From positions 1-64,000 of the forward strand of contig CBCOTE010000021.1 of the NCBI GenBank assembly GCA_965112965.1: a DNA stretch of 64,000 nt. The letters are read 5' to 3'. This document shows, in pieces, positions 38,928 through 47,844 of this stretch. The DNA is from CBCOTE01 sp965112965. Its GTDB lineage: Bacteria > Desulfobacterota > Desulfovibrionia > Desulfovibrionales > Desulfovibrionaceae. A program made the translations under genes and the position numbers. Under the pieces are notes generated by a model, which saw only the letters and a list, made by a program, of their open reading frames with translations, searched no databases and had not been told where the DNA came from. Position 1 is the stretch's first letter. Every line of letters starts with the position of its first letter.

Positions 38928-40871
38928 TTATTTGTGTGTGATCTGCCGGACAGTATTAAGTAAACCGCCTGCACGAATAATGCTCAATTCACTGGCGCTC
39001 AAATCATTTGTTACAACTATCATTTTAATATCGTCTAGTTTCAGCGTGGCCGTGCCACCAGAGATAATTGCTGTGGTCGAGATGTGCACACGGGAACCCT
39101 GGGCTATGGTGTCGTAGGCGTTTTTATCTGTTAAAATTAGAGGGAGAATGCCACAATTGATAAGGTTAGCTCGGTGGATGCGGGCAAAGGACTTGGCCAT
39201 TATGGCGGCTACACCTAGGTGCCTGGGGCCTAGGGCCGCGTGTTCGCGGCTTGATCCTTGGCCGTAGTTTTCTCCGGCTACGATGACCGCGCCACCCTTT
39301 TCGCGCATGGCTTTGATCCGGCTGGCAAAACCTTTGTCCACGCGGGAAAAGATATATTCGCTGATGGCCGGAATATTCGAGCGTAGGGCGGTGATATGGG
39401 CGCCAGCGGGTAATATATGGTCGGTGGTGATGTTATCCCCGACCTTTAAGACTACGGTGGCGTTGATAGTTTCAGGTAGGGGGGCAAACTGTTCTTGAGA
39501 TACGATATTTGGACCGTATTCTATGGTCATTTTTCGGGCTTTGTTCGAGTCTAGGACCGGTAATAAGAATAGTTGTTTGATGCTGGGCACCGCAGTCGGT
39601 AGTTCTGGGGTGGTTATAGGGGTATTCCATGTGGCTGGGTTGGTGAAGTGGCCTGCCAGGGCGCACTGGGCAGCGGTGATGGGGCTGACCAGATAGACCT
39701 GAGCATCCTGAGTACCGCTGCGTCCCTCAAAGTTACGATTGAAAGTACGTACGCTTACTCCGGCTGAGGCCGGGGATCCGCCCATGCCGATACATGGGCC
39801 ACAGGCACATTCCAGAAGCCGGGCACCGGAATTGATTAAGGATTCTAAGAGATTTTCTGCCGCTAGCAGTTTGACTATTTGTTTGGATCCCGGAGACACT
39901 AGCACGTCAGTTGACGGGCAGATCCGGTGTCCCGTGAGAAGAAGCGCTACGGACTTAAGATCGGCATAAGAGGAGTTGGTGCAGGATCCGATACAAACCT
40001 GCTGTACCGGAAGGCCGGCTAGTTCGGCCACTTGAACTACTCTGTCGGGCATATGGGGCATCGCGGCCATGGGCACTAAAGTAGAGAGGTCAATTGTCAG
40101 CTCCTCATCGTAGGTTGCGTCTGGGTCAGCCTTCAAGGTTCTAAAGTCTTCTGACCGGTTCATGGCCGCTAGAAAGCGGTGGGTGGCCTCATCCGAAGGG
40201 AAGATAGACGTGGTAGCGCCCAGCTCCGCGCCCATATTAGCGATTACGGCGCGTTCTGGTACGCTCAGGGTGGCCACACCTGGGCCGGTGTACTCCATAA
40301 CTTTACCCACGCCACCATTGACTGTTAGCCGGCGCAGTACTTCAAGGATAACGTCCTTGGCTGAGGCCCAACCAGTGATCTGATGTTGCAGGTGTACGGC
40401 TACTACTTTGGGCATTGGCATGGCATAAGGCTGGCCGGCCATAGCCATGGCCACTGATATTCCACCAGCGCCAAAGGCCAGCGAGCCTATACCACCAGCT
40501 GTGGGAGTGTGGCTGTCCGAACCTATTAGGGTCTTACCTGGCCGAGCAAAGTTCTCAAGGTGTAACTGGTGACATATGCCTGTACCAGGAGGCGAGAAGA
40601 TTATTCCGTATTTACGGGCCACGGTGCGCAAATAGCGGTGGTCATCGGAGTTGTGGAAACCTATCTGCAGTGTGTTGTGGTCTACATAGCTCACCGACAG
40701 TTCGGTGCGCACTCGATCTATGCCCATTGCCTCGAATTGGAGATAGACCATGGTGCCGGTGGCATCCTGGGTCAATGTCTGGTCGATATGGATGCCTATT
40801 TCGGCGTTGGGTGTCATCTTGCCAGTAATGAGGTGACGGGCAATTATTTTTTGAGTCAAGTTTTGGGGCAT
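38928..40871 (-). CDS. acn: aconitate hydratase
   Basis: 4Fe-4S enzyme interconverting citrate and isocitrate. 647 aa from the ATG at 40871 (MPQNLTQKIIARHL), preceded by AAGGA; this is the compact ~640-aa anaerobe type rather than the ~900-aa AcnA. Cluster ligands are visible in CIGSCTNSSY and LECACGPCIGMGG. SDSHTPTAGGIGSLAFGAGG and the swivelling domain GENYGQGSSREHAALGPRHL are intact. It supplies 2-oxoglutarate precursors for glutamate and arginine synthesis. Confidence 0.93.
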   Translation of the reverse strand: MPQNLTQKIIARHLITGKMTPNAEIGIHIDQTLTQDATGTMVYLQFEAMGIDRVRTELSVSYVDHNTLQIGFHNSDDHRYLRTVARKYGIIFSPPGTGICHQLHLENFARPGKTLIGSDSHTPTAGGIGSLAFGAGGISVAMAMAGQPYAMPMPKVVAVHLQHQITGWASAKDVILEVLRRLTVNGGVGKVMEYTGPGVATLSVPERAVIANMGAELGATTSIFPSDEATHRFLAAMNRSEDFRTLKADPDATYDEELTIDLSTLVPMAAMPHMPDRVVQVAELAGLPVQQVCIGSCTNSSYADLKSVALLLTGHRICPSTDVLVSPGSKQIVKLLAAENLLESLINSGARLLECACGPCIGMGGSPASAGVSVRTFNRNFEGRSGTQDAQVYLVSPITAAQCALAGHFTNPATWNTPITTPELPTAVPSIKQLFLLPVLDSNKARKMTIEYGPNIVSQEQFAPLPETINATVVLKVGDNITTDHILPAGAHITALRSNIPAISEYIFSRVDKGFASRIKAMREKGGAVIVAGENYGQGSSREHAALGPRHLGVAAIMAKSFARIHRANLINCGILPLILTDKNAYDTIAQGSRVHISTTAIISGGTATLKLDDIKMIVVTNDLSASELSIIRAGGLLNTVRQITHK

Positions 40872-41214
40872 TTTATAATCCTTGAATGCCATGAGCTAGG
40901 CTCTGCGCAGATGGCCGGCCAGAAGGATGCTGCAGGTTACTTTATCTAAAATAGTTGGCCGGGAATCTAGATGAGTCTTCTGCAGTCTATGCCAAGCTGC
41001 TAGTTCAATTGCAAGCAATCCGTTTTAGTCTTTAAGGAGCTTTTCCTACTGCTTCTGGAAGATTTACTGGACTCAAAATGTGCCCTTAATCGGACCTTCG
41101 ATCTGACATAATTTTCGTAAGGCTAATATTGCGACATCTTTGCGTATGGTTAATTTTATTAAAGGCATCTTTGAGCTCGGCTACATCAGGAACGTTTAGG
41201 AGGAGGAGATTCCT

Positions 41215-42990
41215 TTAGGTACGGATGCGTCTTCGTTTGGGATGCTCGGAACACCGTTGTTCTTCTGGGGCACGTCGTTGTTGAAATAAAATATCATGCG
41301 GCGCTTTGGGTAGGCTATTGAAGAGGGTCCAGAATTTGGGCAATAATTCGGTCATGCTACCGGGGTTTAATAGTCGGAGTCCAGGTTGTAGGTGGGCAAT
41401 TAAGGCATACGCTATGGTCCAGAACGAGGTCGGGCTCGGCCAGGGGATCGGCTCATTTTGGGTTAGGGTGTTATTCCGGACTACAGTCCAAATTTCATTA
41501 GACAGTCCTGGAGTTTGAGCTGGGGCTAAGATGAGGTTCACACGTTCTAGGAGTTCTCCAGCTACCGCACGGTCTTGTTCTGTAATTTTTGCCAGGAGAA
41601 TAGCAGGCTCTTGGTTGGCTAGGGTCATTGCTGCGGCTAGGACCACCGCCAGAGGGAGACCTTCTGGATATATAGCTGCGTCGAGAATATGTGGGCAGGT
41701 CACAGCTGGATTTTTTGCTACTGTAGTACAGGCGCCCTTGCTGTCTACAACCAAAGTTAGACCGACGGCTGTCAAGAGTCGGTCTGCCTCCTGCCAGACG
41801 GCTAGGTCCGTTGGCCACAGCCCCAGTATGTGGGATTTGCCACCGGGCCGGCCTGGTTTGTGTAGCCGAGGGAGGGCCAATAATGCAGCGCTGATCCAAG
41901 GATCTAGGGTCATGATAGGTTGTACAGGCAGGGCTGGTACGGACGCATCTATGTTCATAAAGCCCGGACCGTGGATGAGGGGCACCCCACACTGTTCAAG
42001 GGTTTTTGCAGCTAGACCCAGGGCGGCTTCGATGGCTGCAGCGTAAGGACCGTGTGACGACCAGCGCAGAGATAAGCCGCCGATATAGGCCGGGGCGGCT
42101 ACGGCTATTGCCATGGCGGCTAGTGGGGGCAGGTCATCAGGCAGGGGGATAGCGTCGGCCGGTACAGCCGAGGCCTCCAATCGTATGGGTAGGCTCGGGG
42201 CTCCGGGGGCCACGCCGGCCAGGCGGCCGCCCAGATGGGGCGCCAGCCGTCGGAAAGCGGCTAGGTCTAGTGTATGCACTCCAGGGCCGCCTGCTATTTT
42301 ACAACGTATAGGTTTAGTTATGGCAAGAGCTAATAGTAGATAAGCGTTGAGCGGGTCGTTGCCGCAGTAGATAACCTTATTGTCGAAGTCGAGCTCCTGG
42401 ACGCCGCGGCCTTTGATGCTTGAGGCGTCCCAGTAAAGATTGCCACCCACCTGGTTTAGGGCTTTTATTAGCTCCACCAAAGGGTCATTGACGATGATCC
42501 CGGCCACATGGGCGGGCTGCTTGGCCTGAGCGGCTAGGATGGTGAAAAGTCGAGTTTGGGTTAGGCAACCTGGTCCAAGTATGTACAGCTCGGTGGGATC
42601 TTGCCGTGGAGTTAGTAGAAAACTGCGGGGCGACTTGTCGTCGGTCTCTGCGATTGTAGTCGCGGCCCGCTGTCCAAAGGAGTGTCCGAGGTGTTCATTT
42701 AGCCTGTCTTGTCCTTTTGGGGTTAGCTCTTGGAGAAGAGTAAAAAATGTGCGCCAGAGCTTGACATCGGCTGCATCCTTGGGCGCTCTAGACTCCCATA
42801 GCTGCCAGAGGCGTTTGTCCAGATCGACTTCCTGGCGCGCTTGGCCCGATCTGGGACCAAGTTGCCGGGCTTTCGCCAGCAGTCGACCACGTTTGGTCAA
42901 AAGCTTGATAAGACATTCTTCGATCTCTATGAGTTCGTTTTGGATGGGCTTGTGAAGCGGCCCCCTTTTTTCTCTCGACTTTCTGTCCAT
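41215..42990 (-). CDS. divergent EPSP-synthase-like protein with chorismate-mutase-like N-terminus
   Basis: 591 aa from the Met at 42990, with AAGGAG close upstream (an earlier in-frame ATG at 43071 is less likely). Residues about 20-75 form a helix resembling AroQ chorismate mutase (ELIEIEECLIKLLTKRGRLL ... DLDKRLW). From about residue 130 the chain has the repeated inner-barrel pattern of EPSP synthase: GNDPLNAYLLLALAITKPIR resembles the GNAGTxxR region, and LPDDLPPLAAMAIAVAAPAY resembles the GDxSSA region. The canonical catalytic residues are poorly matched. It may be the divergent AroA of Desulfovibrio-type aromatic operons, or a relative with another role. The rest of the aromatic pathway is not in this window. 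Confidence 0.5.
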   Translation of the reverse strand: MDRKSREKRGPLHKPIQNELIEIEECLIKLLTKRGRLLAKARQLGPRSGQARQEVDLDKRLWQLWESRAPKDAADVKLWRTFFTLLQELTPKGQDRLNEHLGHSFGQRAATTIAETDDKSPRSFLLTPRQDPTELYILGPGCLTQTRLFTILAAQAKQPAHVAGIIVNDPLVELIKALNQVGGNLYWDASSIKGRGVQELDFDNKVIYCGNDPLNAYLLLALAITKPIRCKIAGGPGVHTLDLAAFRRLAPHLGGRLAGVAPGAPSLPIRLEASAVPADAIPLPDDLPPLAAMAIAVAAPAYIGGLSLRWSSHGPYAAAIEAALGLAAKTLEQCGVPLIHGPGFMNIDASVPALPVQPIMTLDPWISAALLALPRLHKPGRPGGKSHILGLWPTDLAVWQEADRLLTAVGLTLVVDSKGACTTVAKNPAVTCPHILDAAIYPEGLPLAVVLAAAMTLANQEPAILLAKITEQDRAVAGELLERVNLILAPAQTPGLSNEIWTVVRNNTLTQNEPIPWPSPTSFWTIAYALIAHLQPGLRLLNPGSMTELLPKFWTLFNSLPKAPHDILFQQRRAPEEQRCSEHPKRRRIRT

Positions 42991-43139
42991 AGACTCCTTA
43001 ATCCCTAGGCAATGAAAAAATATATTTTTATCCTGAATCCTCGAGTAGGATAAATGGGTCGCTGGGAACAAAAAAAGATGGGAACGCTATGTGTGATGCC
43101 TACCTAAAGCGCTACACGGGTGCAGATTTTGTCCAATAA

Positions 43140-44435
43140 TTACATAGCGGAACCAGAAGCAGCTTTTTGCATTTTGATCTCAACCTTTTCGGTCAGGCCC
43201 TCGTAGTACTTACGTAAGAGTACCAGAACTTTGTCACGGCCGAAGTGATCGGGCACATCGCCCTTCTCGGAGAGCAACTTGCGCAGTTTAGTGCCGGATA
43301 GAATGACGCGATCTTCTTTGCTGTGCGGACAAGTGCGCAGAGAGGCCATGCCGTCGCACTTGTGGCAGTAGAAGGTCCAATCTATTTTTATTGGCTTGCA
43401 TAGTAGAGCTTTACCGGGCTCAGCGAGATTAGAAATTTTGGGGCTAGAGTAAGGTATTTTGTCGAAGATAGTCTGAGCCTCAAACATACCGTAGAAGTCG
43501 CCCACACCGGCGTGGTCACGTCCGATTAACATGTGAGACACGCCGTAATTTTGGCGGAAGGTGGCATGCAACAGGCCTTCGCGGGGGCCAGCATAACGCA
43601 TGTCGAGTGGGTAACCGCCTTGGACCACGTTCTTCTCGACAAAGTAGTGTTTAACCAGTATATCAATACACTTGATTCGCACATCAGCGGGGATATCGCC
43701 TGGCTTTAGGTTGCCGATCAAGGAATGGATGATGACGCCGTCGCAGACTTCTATGGCGACTTTACACAGATATTCGTGTGAACGGTGCATGGGGTTGCGC
43801 AGTTGCAAGGCGGCGACAGTGGACCAACCACGTTCCTCGAAGATTTTGCGGGTCTCGATGGGGCGTAGGTATACTCCGGCGTACTTGGTCGGGTACTCGG
43901 CCTCGGAGAGGACTTTGACCGGGCCGGCTAAGCAGATAGCCTGTTGGCTCATGACCATTTGAACACCAGGATGTTCTTTTTTGGCGATTTTCCAAAATTC
44001 ATCGGCAGTAGTAGTGCCCTCGCCCATGAAAATTTTTTCGCACTCCCACTTTTTTTCGGCGTCAGTTAGCTCGTAAATTTCGTTGATCATCATGGTAGCC
44101 ATAAGCTCTTCACCGATATATAGCGCAATCTCTTGGCCGGTTTTAATATTGGTAGCATCAGCCTTGGAACAGGAGCATATCACGGGCACAGGCCAGAAAG
44201 TGCCATCAGTAAGCATAAATTTCTCACAGACACTGTACCAGTCGGCCTTAGTCATGAAGCCGTTCAGGGGTGAGAAGCCGCCGATACCCATCATCATCAT
44301 GTCGCCTTTTTCGCGGGGGGAAATCTGGATTTTGTACAGCGATTGGGCTTTTTGAATTTCCTCATTGCGTTCCTTACCGTCAAGTAGGCAGCAAACTAAA
44401 CCTTTTCCACCATGAGGAGGAATCAATTTTGACAT
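43140..44435 (-). CDS. sat: dissimilatory sulfate adenylyltransferase (ATP sulfurylase)
   Basis: Activates sulfate with ATP to adenosine phosphosulfate (APS), the first cytosolic step of dissimilatory sulfate reduction. 431 aa from the ATG at 44435 (AAGGAG upstream). Catalytic and binding motifs: QLRNPMHRSHEY (QxRNPxHxxH), GRDHAGVGDFYG and the C-terminal IILSGTKLR-type segment (VILSGTKLRKLL). A zinc-like CHKCDG ... CPHS loop is typical of prokaryotic Sat. It is transcribed divergently from aprBA, with a 720-base intergenic region between them. Confidence 0.97.
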   Translation of the reverse strand: MSKLIPPHGGKGLVCCLLDGKERNEEIQKAQSLYKIQISPREKGDMMMMGIGGFSPLNGFMTKADWYSVCEKFMLTDGTFWPVPVICSCSKADATNIKTGQEIALYIGEELMATMMINEIYELTDAEKKWECEKIFMGEGTTTADEFWKIAKKEHPGVQMVMSQQAICLAGPVKVLSEAEYPTKYAGVYLRPIETRKIFEERGWSTVAALQLRNPMHRSHEYLCKVAIEVCDGVIIHSLIGNLKPGDIPADVRIKCIDILVKHYFVEKNVVQGGYPLDMRYAGPREGLLHATFRQNYGVSHMLIGRDHAGVGDFYGMFEAQTIFDKIPYSSPKISNLAEPGKALLCKPIKIDWTFYCHKCDGMASLRTCPHSKEDRVILSGTKLRKLLSEKGDVPDHFGRDKVLVLLRKYYEGLTEKVEIKMQKAASGSAM

Positions 44436-44567
44436 GTGAGATCTCCTTCTCAAAATTACAATTAGTTTATAAAATTCATTTCGTTGTCTCAGTCTTCAAG
44501 TTGCCTGATCGTATCGCGAATGAGCCAAAAATTAAAGAATAGAAGCTATATTGTAGTATTCATAATT

Positions 44568-44597
44568 TAAATAGTAAAAAAATACATAAAATGTCAA
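44568..44597 (-). promoter_or_regulatory. sigma70-type promoter for sat
   Basis: On the minus strand a consensus -35 TTGACA (44592-44597) is followed after 18 bases by TATTTA (44568-44573), about 130 bases upstream of the sat start. The -35 is perfect and the -10 moderate. Confidence 0.5.
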
Positions 44598-44921
44598 GGT
44601 ATGAAAAAAATAATAACATAAGTATTTATAGGAGGGGATATTAAAGCTGACTCGTTATTGTTTTCGGCTATTAGTTATGTGGGCGAGCGCAGTGTCCGTG
44701 TTAGAAACAAGGAGTGAAAAAACATAGGCACGGTTAATGTCTAGTTCTTGCTTTTTTAAGTGAATCGAGGTACTAAAAAAATAAATTTAAGTTATAAGAC
44801 TGAATAATTCTTGGTATAGTTTACAGTTAGGCCGACCGATGGGAATTAACATGACCTGAAACAAACAGGCTAGTGTAATAAATGGGAGCAATAAGTATAA
44901 TATACGGCCTTGTTCCGCGTC

Positions 44922-44950
44922 TTGTCAGTTTGTGTTAAAGATTTTAATAT
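44922..44950 (+). promoter_or_regulatory. sigma70-type promoter for aprBA
   Basis: TTGTCA (44922-44927), 17-base spacer, TAATAT (44945-44950). It lies about 205 bases upstream of aprB, giving a long untranslated leader. Confidence 0.55.
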
Positions 44951-45156
44951 ATCAACCATATAGTACGGTACCGGCTACAATGCGTCAAATGATTTTTTGT
45001 GGCAAGCAGTATGACGACGTGTAGCACGGCAAGGATCAGTTTATATATTTATGAAAGCACGAGAATTAGATTTATTTTTTTATGATATCGCAGCTGGCTA
45101 TAATAATGTGGCAGCAATTTTTTAACATATGAAAAATCGATATGGAGGATTGAAGT

Positions 45157-45645
45157 ATGCCTACTTTTGTCGATCCGATAAAGTGCGATGGCTGTAAAGG
45201 TGGTGAAAAGACCGCATGCATGTATATCTGTCCAAATGACCTTATGGTTTTAGATCCAGAGGAGATGCGCGCTTTTAATCAAGAGCCAGACGCTTGCTGG
45301 GAGTGTTACTCTTGCGTGAAGATATGCCCTCAGGGCGCTATCGCCGCCCGCCCCTATGCTGACTTCGCTCCTATGGGTGGCACTAGCATCCCGTTGCGCG
45401 GTTCTGAAGACATTATGTGGACCATCAAATTTCGTAATGGTTCCGTGAAACGCTTTAAATTTCCTATCCGTACCACCACTGAGGGTTCCATTGACGCCTT
45501 TGCTGGCAAGCCTGGAGCCGGTGATATTGAGACCGAGTTACTATATACTGAGACCATCTTGAAAATTCCGAAAGAGACCCTAGGCAAGAAGCGCGAAATC
45601 GTCGAGTCTGACAAAGTTTGGACTGTGAAAGGTACTGTTGTCTAG
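45157..45645 (+). CDS. aprB: APS reductase beta subunit
   Basis: Iron-sulfur subunit that passes electrons to the FAD of AprA for APS reduction to sulfite and AMP. 162 aa. Two 4Fe-4S clusters are bound by KCDGCKGG...CMYICP and CWECYSCVKICPQGAI in the N-terminal half. The tail that wraps around AprA follows. GGAGG lies before the ATG. 54 bases separate it from aprA. Confidence 0.97.
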   Translation: MPTFVDPIKCDGCKGGEKTACMYICPNDLMVLDPEEMRAFNQEPDACWECYSCVKICPQGAIAARPYADFAPMGGTSIPLRGSEDIMWTIKFRNGSVKRFKFPIRTTTEGSIDAFAGKPGAGDIETELLYTETILKIPKETLGKKREIVESDKVWTVKGTVV

Positions 45646-45699
45646 TATATCATTACATATTAGGGAATATTTCCATAAAGTTATAAGAGAGATATAATA

Positions 45700-47694
45700 A
45701 TGCCTAGAATTCCTGTGAAAGAAATTCCCAAAGGTCTGGCTTTGGCTGAGCCCGAAATTATTGAGAAGGACGTCGATATACTGCTCGTTGGTGGTGGTAT
45801 GGGCTGTTGCGGCGCTGCTATTGAGGTTGTAGCTTGGGCTAAGAAATACGCCCCATATGCTAAAATTATGTTGTTGGATAAGGCTGCTATGGAGCGTTCC
45901 GGTGCAGTAGCTCAGGGTCTTTCAGCTATAAATACTTATATAGGCAATAATAATTTAGAAGATTATGTTCGTATGGTCCGCACTGACCTTATGCACTTAG
46001 TACGCGATGATTTGATCTTCGATCTGGGCCGCCATGTTGATGATTCTGTGCATCTATTTGAGGAGTGGGGTCTGCCCATATGGGTTAAGGAAGGAGAGCA
46101 CAACCTGACAGGCGCTGAGGCCAAGGCAAAAGGTCTGGCCGTGCGCAATGGCGCTGATCCGGTCCGATCTGGCCGTTGGCAGATCATGATCAACGGCGAG
46201 TCCTATAAAGTTATCGTGGCCGAGGCCGCTAAGAATGCTTTAGGTCAGGAGCGCATCATGGAGCGCATCTTTATCGTGAAGCTGCTGCTCGATGCCAACC
46301 AACCCAATCGTATTGCTGGTGCCGTTGGTTTTTCTCTGCGAGAAAACAAAGTGTATATCTTCAAAGCTAACTGTATGTTGGTGGCATGTGGTGGCGCTGT
46401 CAACGTGTATCGTCCTCGCTCTACTGGTGAAGGTATGGGTCGTGCCTGGTATCCTGTGTGGAATTCAGGTTCTACCTATACCATGTGTGCCCAGGTTGGT
46501 GCTGAGATGACCATGATGGAGAACCGGTTTGTTCCCGTTCGTTTTAAAGATGGCTATGGTCCGGTCGGTGCTTGGTTTTTATTGTTCAAAGCTAAGGCCA
46601 CTAACTATAAAGGTGAGGACTACTGCGAGATAAACCGGGCCATGCTGAAGCCTTATGAAGATCGCGGTTACGCTACTGGCAACATTATTCCCACCTGTCT
46701 GCGCAATCACATGATGCTGCGTGAGATGCGTGAAGGCCGTGGCCCAATCTATATGGATACTAAGACCGCCTTAATGGATACCATCAATAACGATTTAAAG
46801 TCACCCAAGTGGAAGCATCTCGAGTCCGAGGCTTGGGAAGACTTCCTCGACATGTGCGTGGGTCAGGCCAATTTGTGGGCGTCGTTGAACTGCGCCCCTG
46901 AGGAGCGCGGTTCTGAGATAATGCCTACTGAGCCTTACCTGCTCGGATCTCATTCTGGCTGCTGTGGTATTTGGGTATCTGGTCCAGACGAGCCCTGGAT
47001 TCCGGAGTCCTATAAGATCAAGGCTGATAATGGCAAAATTTACAACCGTATGACTACGGTCAATGGCTTGTTTACTTGTGCAGACGGCGTCGGTGCCTCA
47101 GGCCACAAATTTTCCTCAGGTTCTCATGCTGAAGGCCGAATAGTGGGCAAACAGCTAGTGCGTTGGCTGGTGGATCATAAGGATTTTAAGCCGGCCGTGA
47201 AGGAAACAGCTGTTAAACTGAAGGATTTGATCTATCGTCCGATGTACAATTTCAATAAAGGCAAGGGTGCCTCTACAGACCCGGTTGTCAATCCTGAGTT
47301 TATTTCCCCGAAGAATTTTCTCATGCGCCTTGTTAAGTGTACGGACGAATATGGTGGCGGTTGCGGCACTCTGTACGTGACTTCTGCTGCCTTATTAGAC
47401 ACCGGGTTTTGGCTTCTGGACATGATGGAAGAGGATGCCCAGAAGATGGCCGCCCGTGATTTACATGAGTTGCTGCGTTGTTGGGAGAACTATCATCGCC
47501 TATGGACTGTGCGTCTGCATATGCAGCATATTCGTTTCCGTGAAGAATCTCGTTATCCTGGTTTCTTTTACCGTGGTGACTTCATGGGTCTAGATGATGC
47601 TAGATGGAAGTGCTTCGTCAATTCTAAGTATGATCCAGCTAAGAAAGAGACCACTCTTTTTAAGAAAGCCTACTATCAGATCATTCCTGATTAG
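45700..47694 (+). CDS. aprA: APS reductase alpha subunit
   Basis: FAD-containing catalytic subunit in the cytosol, 664 aa, normal length. The N-terminal dinucleotide motif is LLVGGGMGCCGAAIEVVAWA. Also characteristic are MERSGAVAQGLSAINTYIG, CGGAVNVYRPRSTGEGMGRA, HMMLREMREGRGPIYM, SGCCGIWVSGPDEPW and the late FSSGSHAEGRIVGKQLVRW. The frame is undisturbed. It ends just before a strong intrinsic terminator. Confidence 0.98.
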   Translation: MPRIPVKEIPKGLALAEPEIIEKDVDILLVGGGMGCCGAAIEVVAWAKKYAPYAKIMLLDKAAMERSGAVAQGLSAINTYIGNNNLEDYVRMVRTDLMHLVRDDLIFDLGRHVDDSVHLFEEWGLPIWVKEGEHNLTGAEAKAKGLAVRNGADPVRSGRWQIMINGESYKVIVAEAAKNALGQERIMERIFIVKLLLDANQPNRIAGAVGFSLRENKVYIFKANCMLVACGGAVNVYRPRSTGEGMGRAWYPVWNSGSTYTMCAQVGAEMTMMENRFVPVRFKDGYGPVGAWFLLFKAKATNYKGEDYCEINRAMLKPYEDRGYATGNIIPTCLRNHMMLREMREGRGPIYMDTKTALMDTINNDLKSPKWKHLESEAWEDFLDMCVGQANLWASLNCAPEERGSEIMPTEPYLLGSHSGCCGIWVSGPDEPWIPESYKIKADNGKIYNRMTTVNGLFTCADGVGASGHKFSSGSHAEGRIVGKQLVRWLVDHKDFKPAVKETAVKLKDLIYRPMYNFNKGKGASTDPVVNPEFISPKNFLMRLVKCTDEYGGGCGTLYVTSAALLDTGFWLLDMMEEDAQKMAARDLHELLRCWENYHRLWTVRLHMQHIRFREESRYPGFFYRGDFMGLDDARWKCFVNSKYDPAKKETTLFKKAYYQIIPD

Positions 47695-47701
47695 TTGATG
47701 T

Positions 47702-47743
47702 AATAAGCGGCTGTGGGGTAACCCCACAGCCGCTTATTTTTTT
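47702..47743 (+). terminator. intrinsic terminator after aprBA
   Basis: A perfect 17-bp stem (arms 47702-47718 and 47722-47738, core GCGGCTGTGGGG) with a 3-base loop. The end of the second arm merges into a run of seven T (47737-47743). It separates aprBA from qmoABC, so qmo needs its own promoter or read-through. Confidence 0.92.
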
Positions 47744-47844
47744 GATGGTCCAAGCTTGAGTTCCGACAAGTTCAGTTTTTTTGTGTTTTTTAAGTGGCTG
47801 CAGCCTGAGTTGGGCCATCAACAGCATCCGTATGGAGGAGTGTA

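Larger units (their letters stand above)
44436..45156. other. divergent promoter region between sat and aprBA
   Basis: About 720 bases without a gene. Promoter candidates face both ways (44568-44597 for sat, 44922-44950 for aprB). Each leaves a long leader of about 125 and 200 bases. No riboswitch class or operator palindrome was recognised. The rest is A/T-rich. Confidence 0.5.

Noticed and set aside
41531..42046. 171-codon frame antisense to the EPSP-synthase-like gene
   Set aside because: Arg/Ala/Ser-rich mirror of the minus-strand gene; no independent support.
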